Assembly: GCA_020355985.1 (NCBI GenBank)
Contig: CP070628.1
Location: 1,624,134-1,633,289 of the forward strand
Length of the DNA stretch: 9,156 nt
From: Nitrospirota bacterium
GTDB taxonomy: Bacteria > Nitrospirota > Nitrospiria > Nitrospirales > UBA8639
Direction: 5' to 3'
The notes beneath the pieces are model-generated. The model ran no database searches, had not been told where the DNA came from, and was given only the letters and a program-made list of their open reading frames with translations. The position numbers and the translations under genes are program-made. Shown here piece by piece: positions 1-7,427 of the stretch (positions within the stretch are counted from its first letter, which is position 1; the number at the start of each line of letters is the position of its first letter).

Positions 1-937
1 ATGTGCCCTTGATGTTCAGAATACCTGACGCTAATAAACTTTTCCCACGAAGCGCAAGAGCTGCCACGGCCCCGTCATCTAACATAATCTCCCCCTTGGG
101 TCTCAGGGTATAGGCAATCCACTGTTTGCGGGTGTTGAGGGAAGATTGCTTTGAAGCGAAAAAAGTCCCGCTGGGATTTCCCTCCAGGGCTTGGCCTAAC
201 GCATGTGGGGTTTCTCCATTTAACAAGAGTGTGGGCACACCAAATCGACCAGCCTGTTTGGCTGCTTGGATCTTTGTCACCATGCCTCCACGGCTGGATT
301 GGGTCCTGGAGACTCCTGCTAGATTTTCAATCTTTTTGGTGATGGTTGAGACGAAGGGAATAAGTTTCGCAGAAGGATTGAGGTGAGGGTCTGCCTCATA
401 TAGGCCGTTGACATCAGACAAGATCACCAGCAGGTCTGCATCGATCAAATGGGCAATTTGTCCGGCCAGAGCGTCATTATCCCCGAAGCGAATTTCTTCG
501 GTAGCGACGGTGTCGTTTTCATTGATAATAGGAATGACTCCCAGCTGAAGCAATGTGGTGAGGGTGTGCCTGGCATTGAGAAACCGGCGACGGTCTGCCA
601 AATCCTGATGGGTTAACAAAATTTGAGCAATCTTATGTCCAGATTCTTCAAAGGCCATTTCGTATGCGTGCAATAGGCGGCTCTGACCGACTGCAGCGGC
701 CGCTTGCAGAAGGGGTACTTCCTGGGGGTAGGTTTTTAACGCTAAATGCGAAATACCTGCGACGATAGCTCCGGACGAGACGAGCACCAGTTGTCGGTTT
801 TGGGTTTGTAATATCCCAAATTCCTCAGTCAGCCTTTTAATTCGACTGAGGTGGAGACCTCCATTGGAAGAGGCCACAAGGCTGCTTCCAATTTTCACGA
901 CCACACGTTTGCAGCTAGTTAGCACTTGCTGATGCAT
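1..937 (-). CDS. proB: Glutamate 5-kinase ProB (3' end cut off by window edge)
   Basis: This gene encodes the cytosolic enzyme that phosphorylates L-glutamate with ATP to gamma-glutamyl phosphate, the first step of proline synthesis. The 312 residues visible run from an ATG at 937 to the left edge. The amino acid kinase domain fills about residues 10-260: VKIGSS (14-19), SSGAI (54-58), NENDTV (139-144), FGDND (151-155), SDVNGLY (174-180) and SRGGMVTK (215-222) all match ProB. From about residue 281 (PKGEIMLDDGA) a C-terminal PUA domain begins; relative to the roughly 367-residue E. coli protein about 55 residues are missing. The start is chosen because GGAG lies 10 nt upstream (948-951). It falls inside obg, overlapping it by 23 bp, so translational coupling is likely. 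In this family proline feedback inhibits the kinase domain. The partner proA is not visible. Identity is very secure. Confidence 0.95.
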   Translation of the reverse strand, partial: MHQQVLTSCKRVVVKIGSSLVASSNGGLHLSRIKRLTEEFGILQTQNRQLVLVSSGAIVAGISHLALKTYPQEVPLLQAAAAVGQSRLLHAYEMAFEESGHKIAQILLTHQDLADRRRFLNARHTLTTLLQLGVIPIINENDTVATEEIRFGDNDALAGQIAHLIDADLLVILSDVNGLYEADPHLNPSAKLIPFVSTITKKIENLAGVSRTQSSRGGMVTKIQAAKQAGRFGVPTLLLNGETPHALGQALEGNPSGTFFASKQSSLNTRKQWIAYTLRPKGEIMLDDGAVAALALRGKSLLASGILNIKGT

Positions 938-1940
938 GAATCTTATTCTCCAGGACGGCCTTCCCCAGGTATGTCACCAATGAGGGCAATCCTTCCTTGG
1001 TAATGGCCGAAATAGGAAAGCAAGGAAACTGATGTTCCACGCAATAGGTTTGAAGGGTTTGAAGATGGCGGCCCTCGCCTTGGGAATCGATCTTGGTGGC
1101 GGCAATAGCAAATGGTCGTTCAACCAGCGTGGGGTCAAACGCCTGCAGTTCGTTTCTCAGGGTTTCAAAGATGACGAGAGGATCTTGGTCTATCCATTCA
1201 GTGATATCAATCAGATAGAGCAACAAGGCCGTTCGTTGGATATGTTTGAGGAATTGAATGCCGAGGCCTTTGCCTTCATGAGCCCCTTCGATTAAACCGG
1301 GGATATCGGCAATGACAAATGATGACTCTTCTGCCCATTCAACCACTCCGAGGTGGGGGCGTAACGTCGTAAAGGGATAATTGCCAATTTCTGGATGGGC
1401 CGAAGAGATTGTCGAGATTAATGTGGATTTGCCGGCATTGGGAAACCCGACCAGTCCTACGTCGGCTAGGAGCTTTAATTCTAAAGTAAGCCAATGTTCT
1501 TCCCCAGGTGTCCCTGGTTCGAATTCGCGTGGGGCGCGATTCGTGGAGGTGGCAAATCGTGCATTGCCTTTCCCGCCTTTTCCCCCCTCAGCTACGACGA
1601 AAGTTTGTCCCTCGGCAATGAGATCGATTAGGGTTTCACCCGTCTCTTCGTCCTTGACCAAGGTGCCAACAGGGACAGGGATGACGATATTGGGTCCATT
1701 GGCACCATGGCAGTTGGCTTTTTGGCCGCGTTCACCAGATTGGGCTGTGTAATGGCGTTGATAGCGAAAATCTAGGAGAGTGGATACCTGGTTTGAGGCT
1801 GTGAAGATAACGTGTCCTCCATGGCCGCCGTCGCCGCCATTTGGGCCTCCACGGGGAACAAACTTCTCCCGACGAAAACTACAATGTCCAGAGCCGCCAT
1901 CACCGGCTTTGACAAAAATACGTGCATGATCGATGAACAT
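915..1940 (-). CDS. obg: Ribosome-assembly GTPase Obg/CgtA
   Basis: Obg is an essential cytosolic GTPase that acts in late 50S subunit assembly and links it to stress signalling. The 341-residue protein begins with the glycine-rich Obg fold (residues 1-158: KAGDGGSG at 11-18, RGGPNGGDGGHGG at 30-42, GGKGGKGN at 119-126). The G domain follows: G1 GFPNAGKST (165-173), G2 around TT (191-192), G3 DIPGLIEGA (212-220), G4 TKID (282-285) and G5 SAIT (311-314). G4 usually reads NKxD in this family, so the Thr is a variant. The protein ends soon after the G domain, with neither the extra C-terminal OCT domain of Bacillus Obg nor the acidic tail of E. coli ObgE. An AGGA sits 5 nt before the ATG. It lies 77 bp downstream of rpmA in the classic rplU-rpmA-obg order and overlaps proB by 23 bp. 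Confidence 0.97.
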   Translation of the reverse strand: MFIDHARIFVKAGDGGSGHCSFRREKFVPRGGPNGGDGGHGGHVIFTASNQVSTLLDFRYQRHYTAQSGERGQKANCHGANGPNIVIPVPVGTLVKDEETGETLIDLIAEGQTFVVAEGGKGGKGNARFATSTNRAPREFEPGTPGEEHWLTLELKLLADVGLVGFPNAGKSTLISTISSAHPEIGNYPFTTLRPHLGVVEWAEESSFVIADIPGLIEGAHEGKGLGIQFLKHIQRTALLLYLIDITEWIDQDPLVIFETLRNELQAFDPTLVERPFAIAATKIDSQGEGRHLQTLQTYCVEHQFPCFPISAITKEGLPSLVTYLGKAVLENKIHASASAN

Positions 1941-2017
1941 AGGAGTCCTATCTTACCCGGCCATGGAACGTAACTGAAGTGAGCTTTTCGGAAAGAAAGG
2001 AAGAACGTGAGGGGCTA

Positions 2018-2272
2018 CTACGTGGAAGGATACACGCTAACCTTGCGTCGGGCTGAGCCTCCTTCATACTTGACAATGCCGGTGACTTTGGCAAATAGCG
2101 TGTAATCTTTCCCCAAGCCAACATTGGTTCCTGGAAAAAATTTGGTCCCGCGTTGACGGACTAAAATGCTGCCTCCGGACACAGCTTCACCGGCATAGGC
2201 TTTGATGCCAAGATATTGTGGGTTGCTGTCGCGTCCATTTCGGGATGATCCGCCACCTTTTTTATGTGCCAT
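2018..2272 (-). CDS. rpmA: 50S ribosomal protein L27
   Basis: L27 is a large-subunit protein whose flexible N-terminal tail reaches towards the peptidyl transferase centre. The 84-residue product is typical in length and starts [16 protein letters not shown], followed by [27 protein letters not shown] conserved L27 sequence (only key residues noted here) and a basic core. There is no N-terminal extension of the kind that Firmicutes remove with the Prp protease, so the mature tail should be generated by ordinary Met processing at most. A GGAG lies 8 nt upstream of the ATG. The gene follows rplU by 36 bp on the same strand and is almost certainly cotranscribed with it, since the two proteins are needed in equal amounts. 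Confidence 0.98.
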   Translation of the reverse strand: MAHKKGGGSSRNGRDSNPQYLGIKAYAGEAVSGGSILVRQRGTKFFPGTNVGLGKDYTLFAKVTGIVKYEGGSARRKVSVYPST

Positions 2273-2308
2273 GAGTCAGGTCTCCAGAACGTGAAATATA
2301 ATTATTTT

Positions 2309-2623
2309 CTATGGGGCCACAATTTCAGTAATCCGAACTTGGGTAAAGTCCTGGCGATGCCCCCTGGTTCGACGATACCCTTTACGGCGTTTCATTTTGA
2401 AAACCGTAATGGATCGCGTTCGAGCATGGCGGACAATTTCTCCTTTGACCAAAGCCTGAGGAATTGTTGGGGTCCCAACAATGGGAGCTTGGTCGGTCTG
2501 GACAAATCGTACCGAATCAAATTCCACGATAGTTCCTATGTCGCCCTCTAATGATTCAACTTGCAGAAGGCCTTGGGGTTCTGCCCGATATTGCTTTCCG
2601 CCTGTTTCGATAATCGCATACAT
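2309..2623 (-). CDS. rplU: 50S ribosomal protein L21
   Basis: L21 is a 23S rRNA-binding protein of the large subunit. The 104-residue protein is the usual size (103 in E. coli). It opens with MYAIIETGGKQYR, the family hallmark, and has the basic FKMKRRKGYRRTRGHRQ stretch near residues 75-91, which in this family contacts rRNA. A strong AAGGAG lies 10 nt before the ATG. As the first gene of the rplU-rpmA-obg-proB transcription unit it is preceded by a 175-bp divergent spacer with promoter-like sequences. I saw no convincing autoregulatory leader structure in the short stretch between those promoters and the start codon. Confidence 0.98.
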   Translation of the reverse strand: MYAIIETGGKQYRAEPQGLLQVESLEGDIGTIVEFDSVRFVQTDQAPIVGTPTIPQALVKGEIVRHARTRSITVFKMKRRKGYRRTRGHRQDFTQVRITEIVAP

Positions 2624-2644
2624 GGTATAGTGGCTCCTTACAAA

Positions 2645-2695
2645 ACATTCATTTTGCCAGTATGTTTACATTTAAGTCAAGATTTTAGTATATCA
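2645..2695 (-). promoter_or_regulatory. Candidate promoters for the rplU operon
   Basis: Two sigma70-like candidates read towards rplU. The first is an extended -10, TGATATACT, at 2695-2687 (TATACT at 2692-2687); it has no good -35, which extended -10 elements do not strictly need. It predicts a start near 2680 and a leader of about 57 nt. The second has TTGACT at 2680-2675, an 18-bp spacer and CAAAAT at 2656-2651, predicting a start near 2645 and a leader of about 22 nt. The two are out of phase, so they could be tandem promoters or only one may work. Both are read by eye from consensus matches. Confidence 0.45.
2665..2694 (+). promoter_or_regulatory. Weak candidate promoter for ilvE
   Basis: TTTACA at 2665-2670 matches the -35 consensus at five of six positions. 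An 18-bp spacer leads to TATATC at 2689-2694, a mediocre -10 lacking the conserved final T. It would overlap the extended -10 of the divergent rplU promoter on the other strand, so the two could compete. The ilvE leader would then be about 100 nt. The match is weak and the true ilvE promoter may lie elsewhere in the spacer. Confidence 0.25.
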
Positions 2696-2697
2696 TT

Positions 2698-2712
2698 TGC
2701 TTCACAGAAGCA
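2698..2712. repeat. Short inverted repeat in the rplU/ilvE spacer
   Basis: TGCTTC and GAAGCA form perfect 6-bp arms around a 3-nt centre (ACA). The site lies just upstream of the extended -10 of the rplU promoter candidate and near the expected 5' end of an ilvE transcript, so it could be a protein-binding site or a hairpin. Arms of this length are not rare by chance, so function is only a possibility. Confidence 0.3.
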
Positions 2713-2758
2713 TAGGGAATAATCGCACAATACTTCTTGGTGCCATGGTGATAAGACG

Positions 2759-2772
2759 CCAAATGTATTTGG
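2759..2772. repeat. 14-bp inverted repeat upstream of ilvE
   Basis: CCAAAT and ATTTGG form perfect 6-bp arms around a 2-nt centre (GT). The repeat ends 3 nt before the AAGGA that is the only Shine-Dalgarno-like sequence of ilvE. Its dyad shape resembles the operator of a dimeric regulator, but no regulator gene is in view and a chance origin cannot be excluded. Confidence 0.35.
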
Positions 2773-2798
2773 AAAAAGGATAAGTCAATATTCGTCCG

Positions 2799-3713
2799 AT
2801 GGTGAACGCATCAAAGAAAATATGGATGGATGGGGCTTTTGTTAATTGGGGTGATGCCTCCGTTCATGTCTTGACCCATTCTCTGCATTATGGGTTAGCG
2901 GCGTTTGAAGGCATTCGATGTTACGAAGGCCAACAAGGGTCTGCCATTTTTCGATTACAAGAACATGTCGACCGTTTGTTTGAGTCCGCCCACATTACCT
3001 TGATGCCCATGCCGTTTAATAAAAAAGAGGTCACTGAGGCGATAATCGAAACAGTCCGGGTTAATGAGCTGGCCTCCTGTTATATTCGTCCTATTGCCTA
3101 TATCGGGCTTGGAGCTATGGGAATCTATCCTGGCGATAATCCGACTTGTTTGGCAATTGCGGCCTGGCCCTGGGGATCGTATTTGGGTGACGAGGCGCTG
3201 GCAAAAGGGATACGAGCCAAAATTTCTTCCTTTACCCGGCATCACGTAAATGTTTCTATGAACCGGGCGAAGGTCTCGGGCTATTACGTGAATTCCATTC
3301 TAGCTAAATGGGAAGCCAAAAAGTCAGGTTATGAGGAATGCATTCTGCTAGACCCTGATGGGTATGTCGCGGAGGGAACAGGAGAAAATGTTTTTATGGT
3401 TAGTAAAGGTGTTCTGAAAACGACACCGTTAACGTCGATTCTTGAAGGCATTACCCGCAATTCGATTCTCCAAATAGCTCGGGCCAGAAAAATCCCCGTC
3501 GTCGAAGAACGCTTTACCAGAGATGCCCTGTATGTTGCCGATGAAGTTTTTTTTACGGGGACAGCTGCCGAGGTCACGCCCGTCCGGGAATTAGACGATC
3601 GACGAATCGGTGAGGGTAAGCCTGGTCCAATAACTCAAGCTTTACAGAGCGATTTTTTCAAGATCGTTCGAGGTGAAGATCCAACCTACGCCAACTGGCT
3701 CACTCCTATTTAG
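2799..3713 (+). CDS. ilvE: Branched-chain amino acid aminotransferase
   Basis: This is a PLP-dependent class IV aminotransferase. In this family it carries out the last step of valine, leucine and isoleucine synthesis, moving the amino group of glutamate to the 2-oxo acid. The 304 residues match the usual IlvE length. Visible motifs are IWMDG (8-12), HSLHYGLAAFEGIRCYE (27-43), YIRP (95-98), the PLP Schiff-base lysine expected at K158 in NRAKVSGYYVNS, AEGTGENVF (191-199), LEGITR (215-220) and FFTGTAAEVTPVR (251-263). The ATG at 2799 is preferred because an in-frame stop lies at 2781 and residues from there align with the family. The only SD-like sequence, AAGGA at 2776-2780, is 18 nt away, which is long; a rare ATT start at 2790 would space it better. 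It is the only plus-strand gene here, divergent from rplU and convergent with secG, so it is probably transcribed alone. Confidence 0.95.
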   Translation: MVNASKKIWMDGAFVNWGDASVHVLTHSLHYGLAAFEGIRCYEGQQGSAIFRLQEHVDRLFESAHITLMPMPFNKKEVTEAIIETVRVNELASCYIRPIAYIGLGAMGIYPGDNPTCLAIAAWPWGSYLGDEALAKGIRAKISSFTRHHVNVSMNRAKVSGYYVNSILAKWEAKKSGYEECILLDPDGYVAEGTGENVFMVSKGVLKTTPLTSILEGITRNSILQIARARKIPVVEERFTRDALYVADEVFFTGTAAEVTPVRELDDRRIGEGKPGPITQALQSDFFKIVRGEDPTYANWLTPI

Positions 3714-3759
3714 CTCTTCCCTGAGATACTTTCCGATTCTTCTATTCTAGGGGCAGTTC

Positions 3760-3776
3760 CACAAAGAAAGTTTGTG
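3760..3776. terminator. Weak hairpin between convergent ilvE and secG
   Basis: CACAAA and TTTGTG form 6-bp arms around a 5-nt loop in the 98-bp spacer between the two convergent stop codons. On the plus strand the hairpin is followed by a mildly U-rich TTGTT, on the minus strand by no U tract. The stem is AT-rich and weak. The position suits a bidirectional terminator, but the sequence is not a classical one. No better hairpin was seen in the rest of this spacer. Confidence 0.25.
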
Positions 3777-3811
3777 TTGTTCGGATGTTACAAAAGGGAG
3801 GGAGAGCAGCC

Positions 3812-4222
3812 TTAAGGTTCGCTTGGTCCTGAGGACTTAGCATCTGATGCCGGTTCTGATGAAGTCTCAGGTGGTGCGGCAGATGAGGTCTCCGTCTTCG
3901 TAGGTGAAGCGCCTGTGGTCGTTTCTTCTGTTGCTGAAGAAGATGATTCGTGGTGAGTTTGTGGGTGCAGATCAATAACGGTTGAGGACGTATTGGCTTG
4001 TTTTGAGAGCATCGCTAAACTCAGGGAAGACAGCATGAATACGATCGCTGCTCCCACGGTGACTTTACTCAGAAAAGTCCCAGGCCCGCGGCTTCCGAAT
4101 ACGGTTTGAGAAGACCCTCCAAATGAAGCGCCAATTTCTGCTCCTTTACCAGCTTGCAACAAAATGGCAGCGATCATGAGAAAACAGACGATGAGATGAA
4201 TCGAGACGGCTAATGTGTACAT
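3812..4222 (-). CDS. secG: Protein-export membrane protein SecG
   Basis: SecG is the small third subunit of the SecYEG translocon in the inner membrane and aids SecA-driven export. The 136-residue product has two hydrophobic segments (about residues 4-23 and 52-72). The loop between them carries the family signature: LLQAGKGAEIGASFGG (21-36) and then SQTVFGSRGPGTFLSKVT (38-55). From about residue 77 the rest is a low-complexity Ser/Thr/Glu/Pro/Ala tail without predicted structure, making the protein longer than the typical 75-110 residues. A GAGG lies 12 nt before the ATG, and the gene starts 29 bp after tpiA. A secG directly behind tpiA is a recurrent arrangement in bacteria, so this is the last gene of the gap-pgk-tpiA-secG unit. 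Identity is secure; the role of the tail is unknown. Confidence 0.95.
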   Translation of the reverse strand: MYTLAVSIHLIVCFLMIAAILLQAGKGAEIGASFGGSSQTVFGSRGPGTFLSKVTVGAAIVFMLSSLSLAMLSKQANTSSTVIDLHPQTHHESSSSATEETTTGASPTKTETSSAAPPETSSEPASDAKSSGPSEP

Positions 4223-4251
4223 ATTCTCTATGGTCCTCGGAAACTAAATCT

Positions 4252-5010
4252 TCAATCTGAAGCGGCAAGCTCAGCTATCTTAACAAAGGATTCTGAATTC
4301 AAACAAGCTTTTCCCACTAAGGCCCCATTAATATGAGGAGATTGGAAGAGGGCATGGGCATTGTCTGCGTTCACGCTGCCTCCATAAAGAATCCTGATTC
4401 GCTCTGAATTCAGCTTCCAATGTGTCGTTAGAGATGATCGAATCGCAGCATGAACCTCAGTCGCTTGTTCCACGGTGGCTGCATGGCCGGTTCCAATGGC
4501 CCAGACGGGCTCATAGGCAATGGTGACCTTGCCGAGGTCTTTGGGCTCCAAGCCAGCTAACCCTCTTTGTAGTTGATGCTGGATCACAGAATGGGTCTGC
4601 CCAGCTTCTCGTTCTTCTAATCTTTCCCCGATACAAAAAATCGGTTGAATTTCATGATTGAGGGCTGCATGGATTTTCTCATTGATGGCTTCATCACTTT
4701 CTCCAAAGAGGTGTCGCCGTTCGGAATGCCCAATGATGACATACTGACAGCCAATTTCCTTTAACATAGATGGAGAAATTTCTCCTGTAAACGCGCCTTC
4801 GTCTTTCGCGCAGACATTTTGTGCGGCTAATTGTATGGGTGTGGTCGCCAGCAGGCGTGACGCGGCCTGGAGGGTCACATAGGGAGGGGCCATGGCCAAT
4901 TCAACGGATGGATTGGCCTGATAGATAGCCAGAATTTCGCGAATCAGAGTTTCAGCTTGGGAAATAGTGTTGTGCATTTTCCAATTGCCGACAATGAATC
5001 GATTGGGCAT
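4252..5010 (-). CDS. tpiA: Triosephosphate isomerase
   Basis: This cytosolic enzyme interconverts dihydroxyacetone phosphate and glyceraldehyde 3-phosphate. The 252-residue TIM barrel has all expected active-site elements: NWKMHN with catalytic-site Lys11 (9-14), GHSERR with the electrophile His95 (94-99), the catalytic base Glu167 in AYEPVWAIGTG at the start of mobile loop 6 (165-175), and the phosphate-binding YGGSVN (209-214) and GALVGKA (229-235). The ATG at 5010 gives the standard N-terminus (MPNRFIVGNWKM). No recognisable Shine-Dalgarno sequence precedes it within about 20 nt, which is unusual for a gene expected to be well expressed. It sits 44 bp after pgk and 29 bp before secG. The length and motifs leave no real alternative identity. 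Confidence 0.97.
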   Translation of the reverse strand: MPNRFIVGNWKMHNTISQAETLIREILAIYQANPSVELAMAPPYVTLQAASRLLATTPIQLAAQNVCAKDEGAFTGEISPSMLKEIGCQYVIIGHSERRHLFGESDEAINEKIHAALNHEIQPIFCIGERLEEREAGQTHSVIQHQLQRGLAGLEPKDLGKVTIAYEPVWAIGTGHAATVEQATEVHAAIRSSLTTHWKLNSERIRILYGGSVNADNAHALFQSPHINGALVGKACLNSESFVKIAELAASD

Positions 5011-5054
5011 AGGAACTGGTGCTTTCAGAAAGAGAAAAGTCGTTAAGAGAGTGG

Positions 5055-6254
5055 TTAGTAAGGGCGGTCCGGTAACGCGGCAAGTCCTGGCATGTGTTTG
5101 CCCTCAAGCAGTTGCAGTGCAGCACCTCCACCGGTGGAGATAAAAGACATGCTTTCTGACTCACCGGCACGGTGAACGGCCAAGGCCGTATCTCCTCCCC
5201 CCACAACTGTTCTGGCATAGGCATTGGCGACGGAATGGGCAAGGGCAAACGTCCCACGGGAAAAGGCATCCCGCTCAAACACACCCATGGGCCCGTTCCA
5301 TAAAATGGTTTTGGCGTTTTGGACTGCTTCGGCAAAGAGTCGAACGGAGGCTGGCCCGATATCCATGCCATACCAACCTGGAGGAATTTCCTGGATGGTG
5401 ACAATCATTGTTTCGGCGTCAGGTTCTAAGCTTGCCGCCACGACGCAGTCAACAGGCAGATAAAACTTAATTTTTTCTGCCATGGCTTGTTCAAGGATTT
5501 GTTTGGCTAAGTCCAGCATGTCGTCTTCGACTAGCGATTTCCCGATCTCGAAGCCCAGGGCTTTGATAAAGGTAAACGCCATGCCGCCACCGATAATGAC
5601 TTTGTCGACCTTCCCCGCAAGGTTTTTAATCACCTCAATTTTTCCTGAAACCTTTGCCCCTCCTAAAATGGCCACAAAGGGTCGAACAGGATTCTCTACG
5701 GTTCCTTCTAAGGCCTCGACTTCACGTTTCATCAAAAATCCGGCCGCCGAGACTTTCACATATTTGGTTATGCCTACGGTCGAGGCATGGGATCGATGCG
5801 CAGTCCCAAAGGCTTCGTTGATATAGACATCCGCAAGGGCAGCAAGCTGAACGGAAAATTGATCATCATTCTTTTCTTCACCTGGATGAAACCGTAAATT
5901 TTCTAAGAGGATCACATCGCCCGGTTTCGCGTTTTTCACCACGGATTCGACTGTGGGACCGATACAATCGTCAGTAAAGGCCACGGGCTTGTTCAGCAGG
6001 CGTTGTAAACGCTTGGCGACAGGAGCCAGACTGAGTGCTGGGTTCTTAGTACCTTTGGGTCGACCCAAATGTGAACACAGTATCACGATTGCATCCTCGT
6101 CAATCGCTCTATTAATGGTAGGAAGTGCGGCTCTTATGCGTGAATCGTCTGTGATTTGGTGGGTTTCATCAAGGGGGACATTAAAGTCCACCCGAATGAG
6201 TACGCGTTTGTTGTGGAGATCGACTTGGTCGATGGTTTGTTTGGTCAGATTCAT
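5055..6254 (-). CDS. pgk: Phosphoglycerate kinase
   Basis: This cytosolic enzyme reversibly transfers phosphate between 1,3-bisphosphoglycerate/ADP and 3-phosphoglycerate/ATP. At 399 residues it is of normal length and complete. The N-terminal substrate domain shows RVDFNVP (21-27), SHLGRPKG (61-68), ENLRFHPGEE (118-127) and FGTAHRSHAS (149-158). The C-terminal nucleotide domain shows GGAKVSGKI (198-206), GGGMAFTF (222-229), NGPMGVFE (320-327), GGGDT (352-356) and STGGGA (373-378). GAGG lies 5 nt from the ATG. The gene follows gap by 75 bp and precedes tpiA by 44 bp on the same strand, so the three successive enzymes of triose metabolism are made from one unit. In an autotroph the flux would often run in the gluconeogenic direction; that is inference. 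Confidence 0.98.
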   Translation of the reverse strand: MNLTKQTIDQVDLHNKRVLIRVDFNVPLDETHQITDDSRIRAALPTINRAIDEDAIVILCSHLGRPKGTKNPALSLAPVAKRLQRLLNKPVAFTDDCIGPTVESVVKNAKPGDVILLENLRFHPGEEKNDDQFSVQLAALADVYINEAFGTAHRSHASTVGITKYVKVSAAGFLMKREVEALEGTVENPVRPFVAILGGAKVSGKIEVIKNLAGKVDKVIIGGGMAFTFIKALGFEIGKSLVEDDMLDLAKQILEQAMAEKIKFYLPVDCVVAASLEPDAETMIVTIQEIPPGWYGMDIGPASVRLFAEAVQNAKTILWNGPMGVFERDAFSRGTFALAHSVANAYARTVVGGGDTALAVHRAGESESMSFISTGGGAALQLLEGKHMPGLAALPDRPY

Positions 6255-6329
6255 GTCTCCCTCTGCCTTCCTTAAGAGACGGAGTATGGCGCGGGATTTT
6301 CGCCAAGAAAGCCCGCAAGCGGTCGCGAG

Positions 6330-7361
<1,032 letters not shown>

Positions 7362-7388
7362 TTACAGTGAGGTCAAAGACAACACTAG

Positions 7389-7417
7389 ATAGTAGCGATG
7401 GGCTCGAAATGTGTCAA
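7389..7417 (-). promoter_or_regulatory. Sigma70-type promoter of the gap-pgk-tpiA-secG operon
   Basis: On the minus strand a perfect -35 TTGACA (7417-7412) is followed by exactly 17 bp and a -10 TACTAT (7394-7389; four of six matches including the key A and final T). It lies wholly in the 93-bp trpS-gap spacer, reads towards gap and predicts a start near 7382 with a leader of about 48 nt. No operator or riboswitch-like structure is evident in that leader. Confidence 0.75.
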
Positions 7418-7427
7418 TGGAATTTTG

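Noticed and set aside
126..386. Plus-strand open frames opposite proB
   Set aside because: They lie antisense to a fully conserved ProB kinase domain, have no protein family character and no suitable ribosome site.
823..851. 8-bp inverted repeat CCTCAGTC / GACTGAGG with 13-nt spacer inside proB
   Set aside because: It lies in conserved coding sequence and one or two such repeats are expected by chance in 9 kb; no regulatory context supports it.
2737..2762. TTGGTG...CGCCAA imperfect stem in the ilvE leader as an attenuator or riboswitch
   Set aside because: Only six pairs with one G-U over a 14-nt loop; no leader peptide with runs of Ile, Leu or Val codons and no known riboswitch pattern was seen.
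4952..5404. 150-codon minus-strand open frame overlapping pgk and tpiA
   Set aside because: It reads pgk and the tpiA start in a wrong frame; both real genes are intact with complete motifs.
6287..6305. TGGCG / CGCCA stem in the 75-bp gap-pgk spacer
   Set aside because: Five base pairs and no U tract; too weak to call a terminator or processing site, and the genes plainly form one operon.
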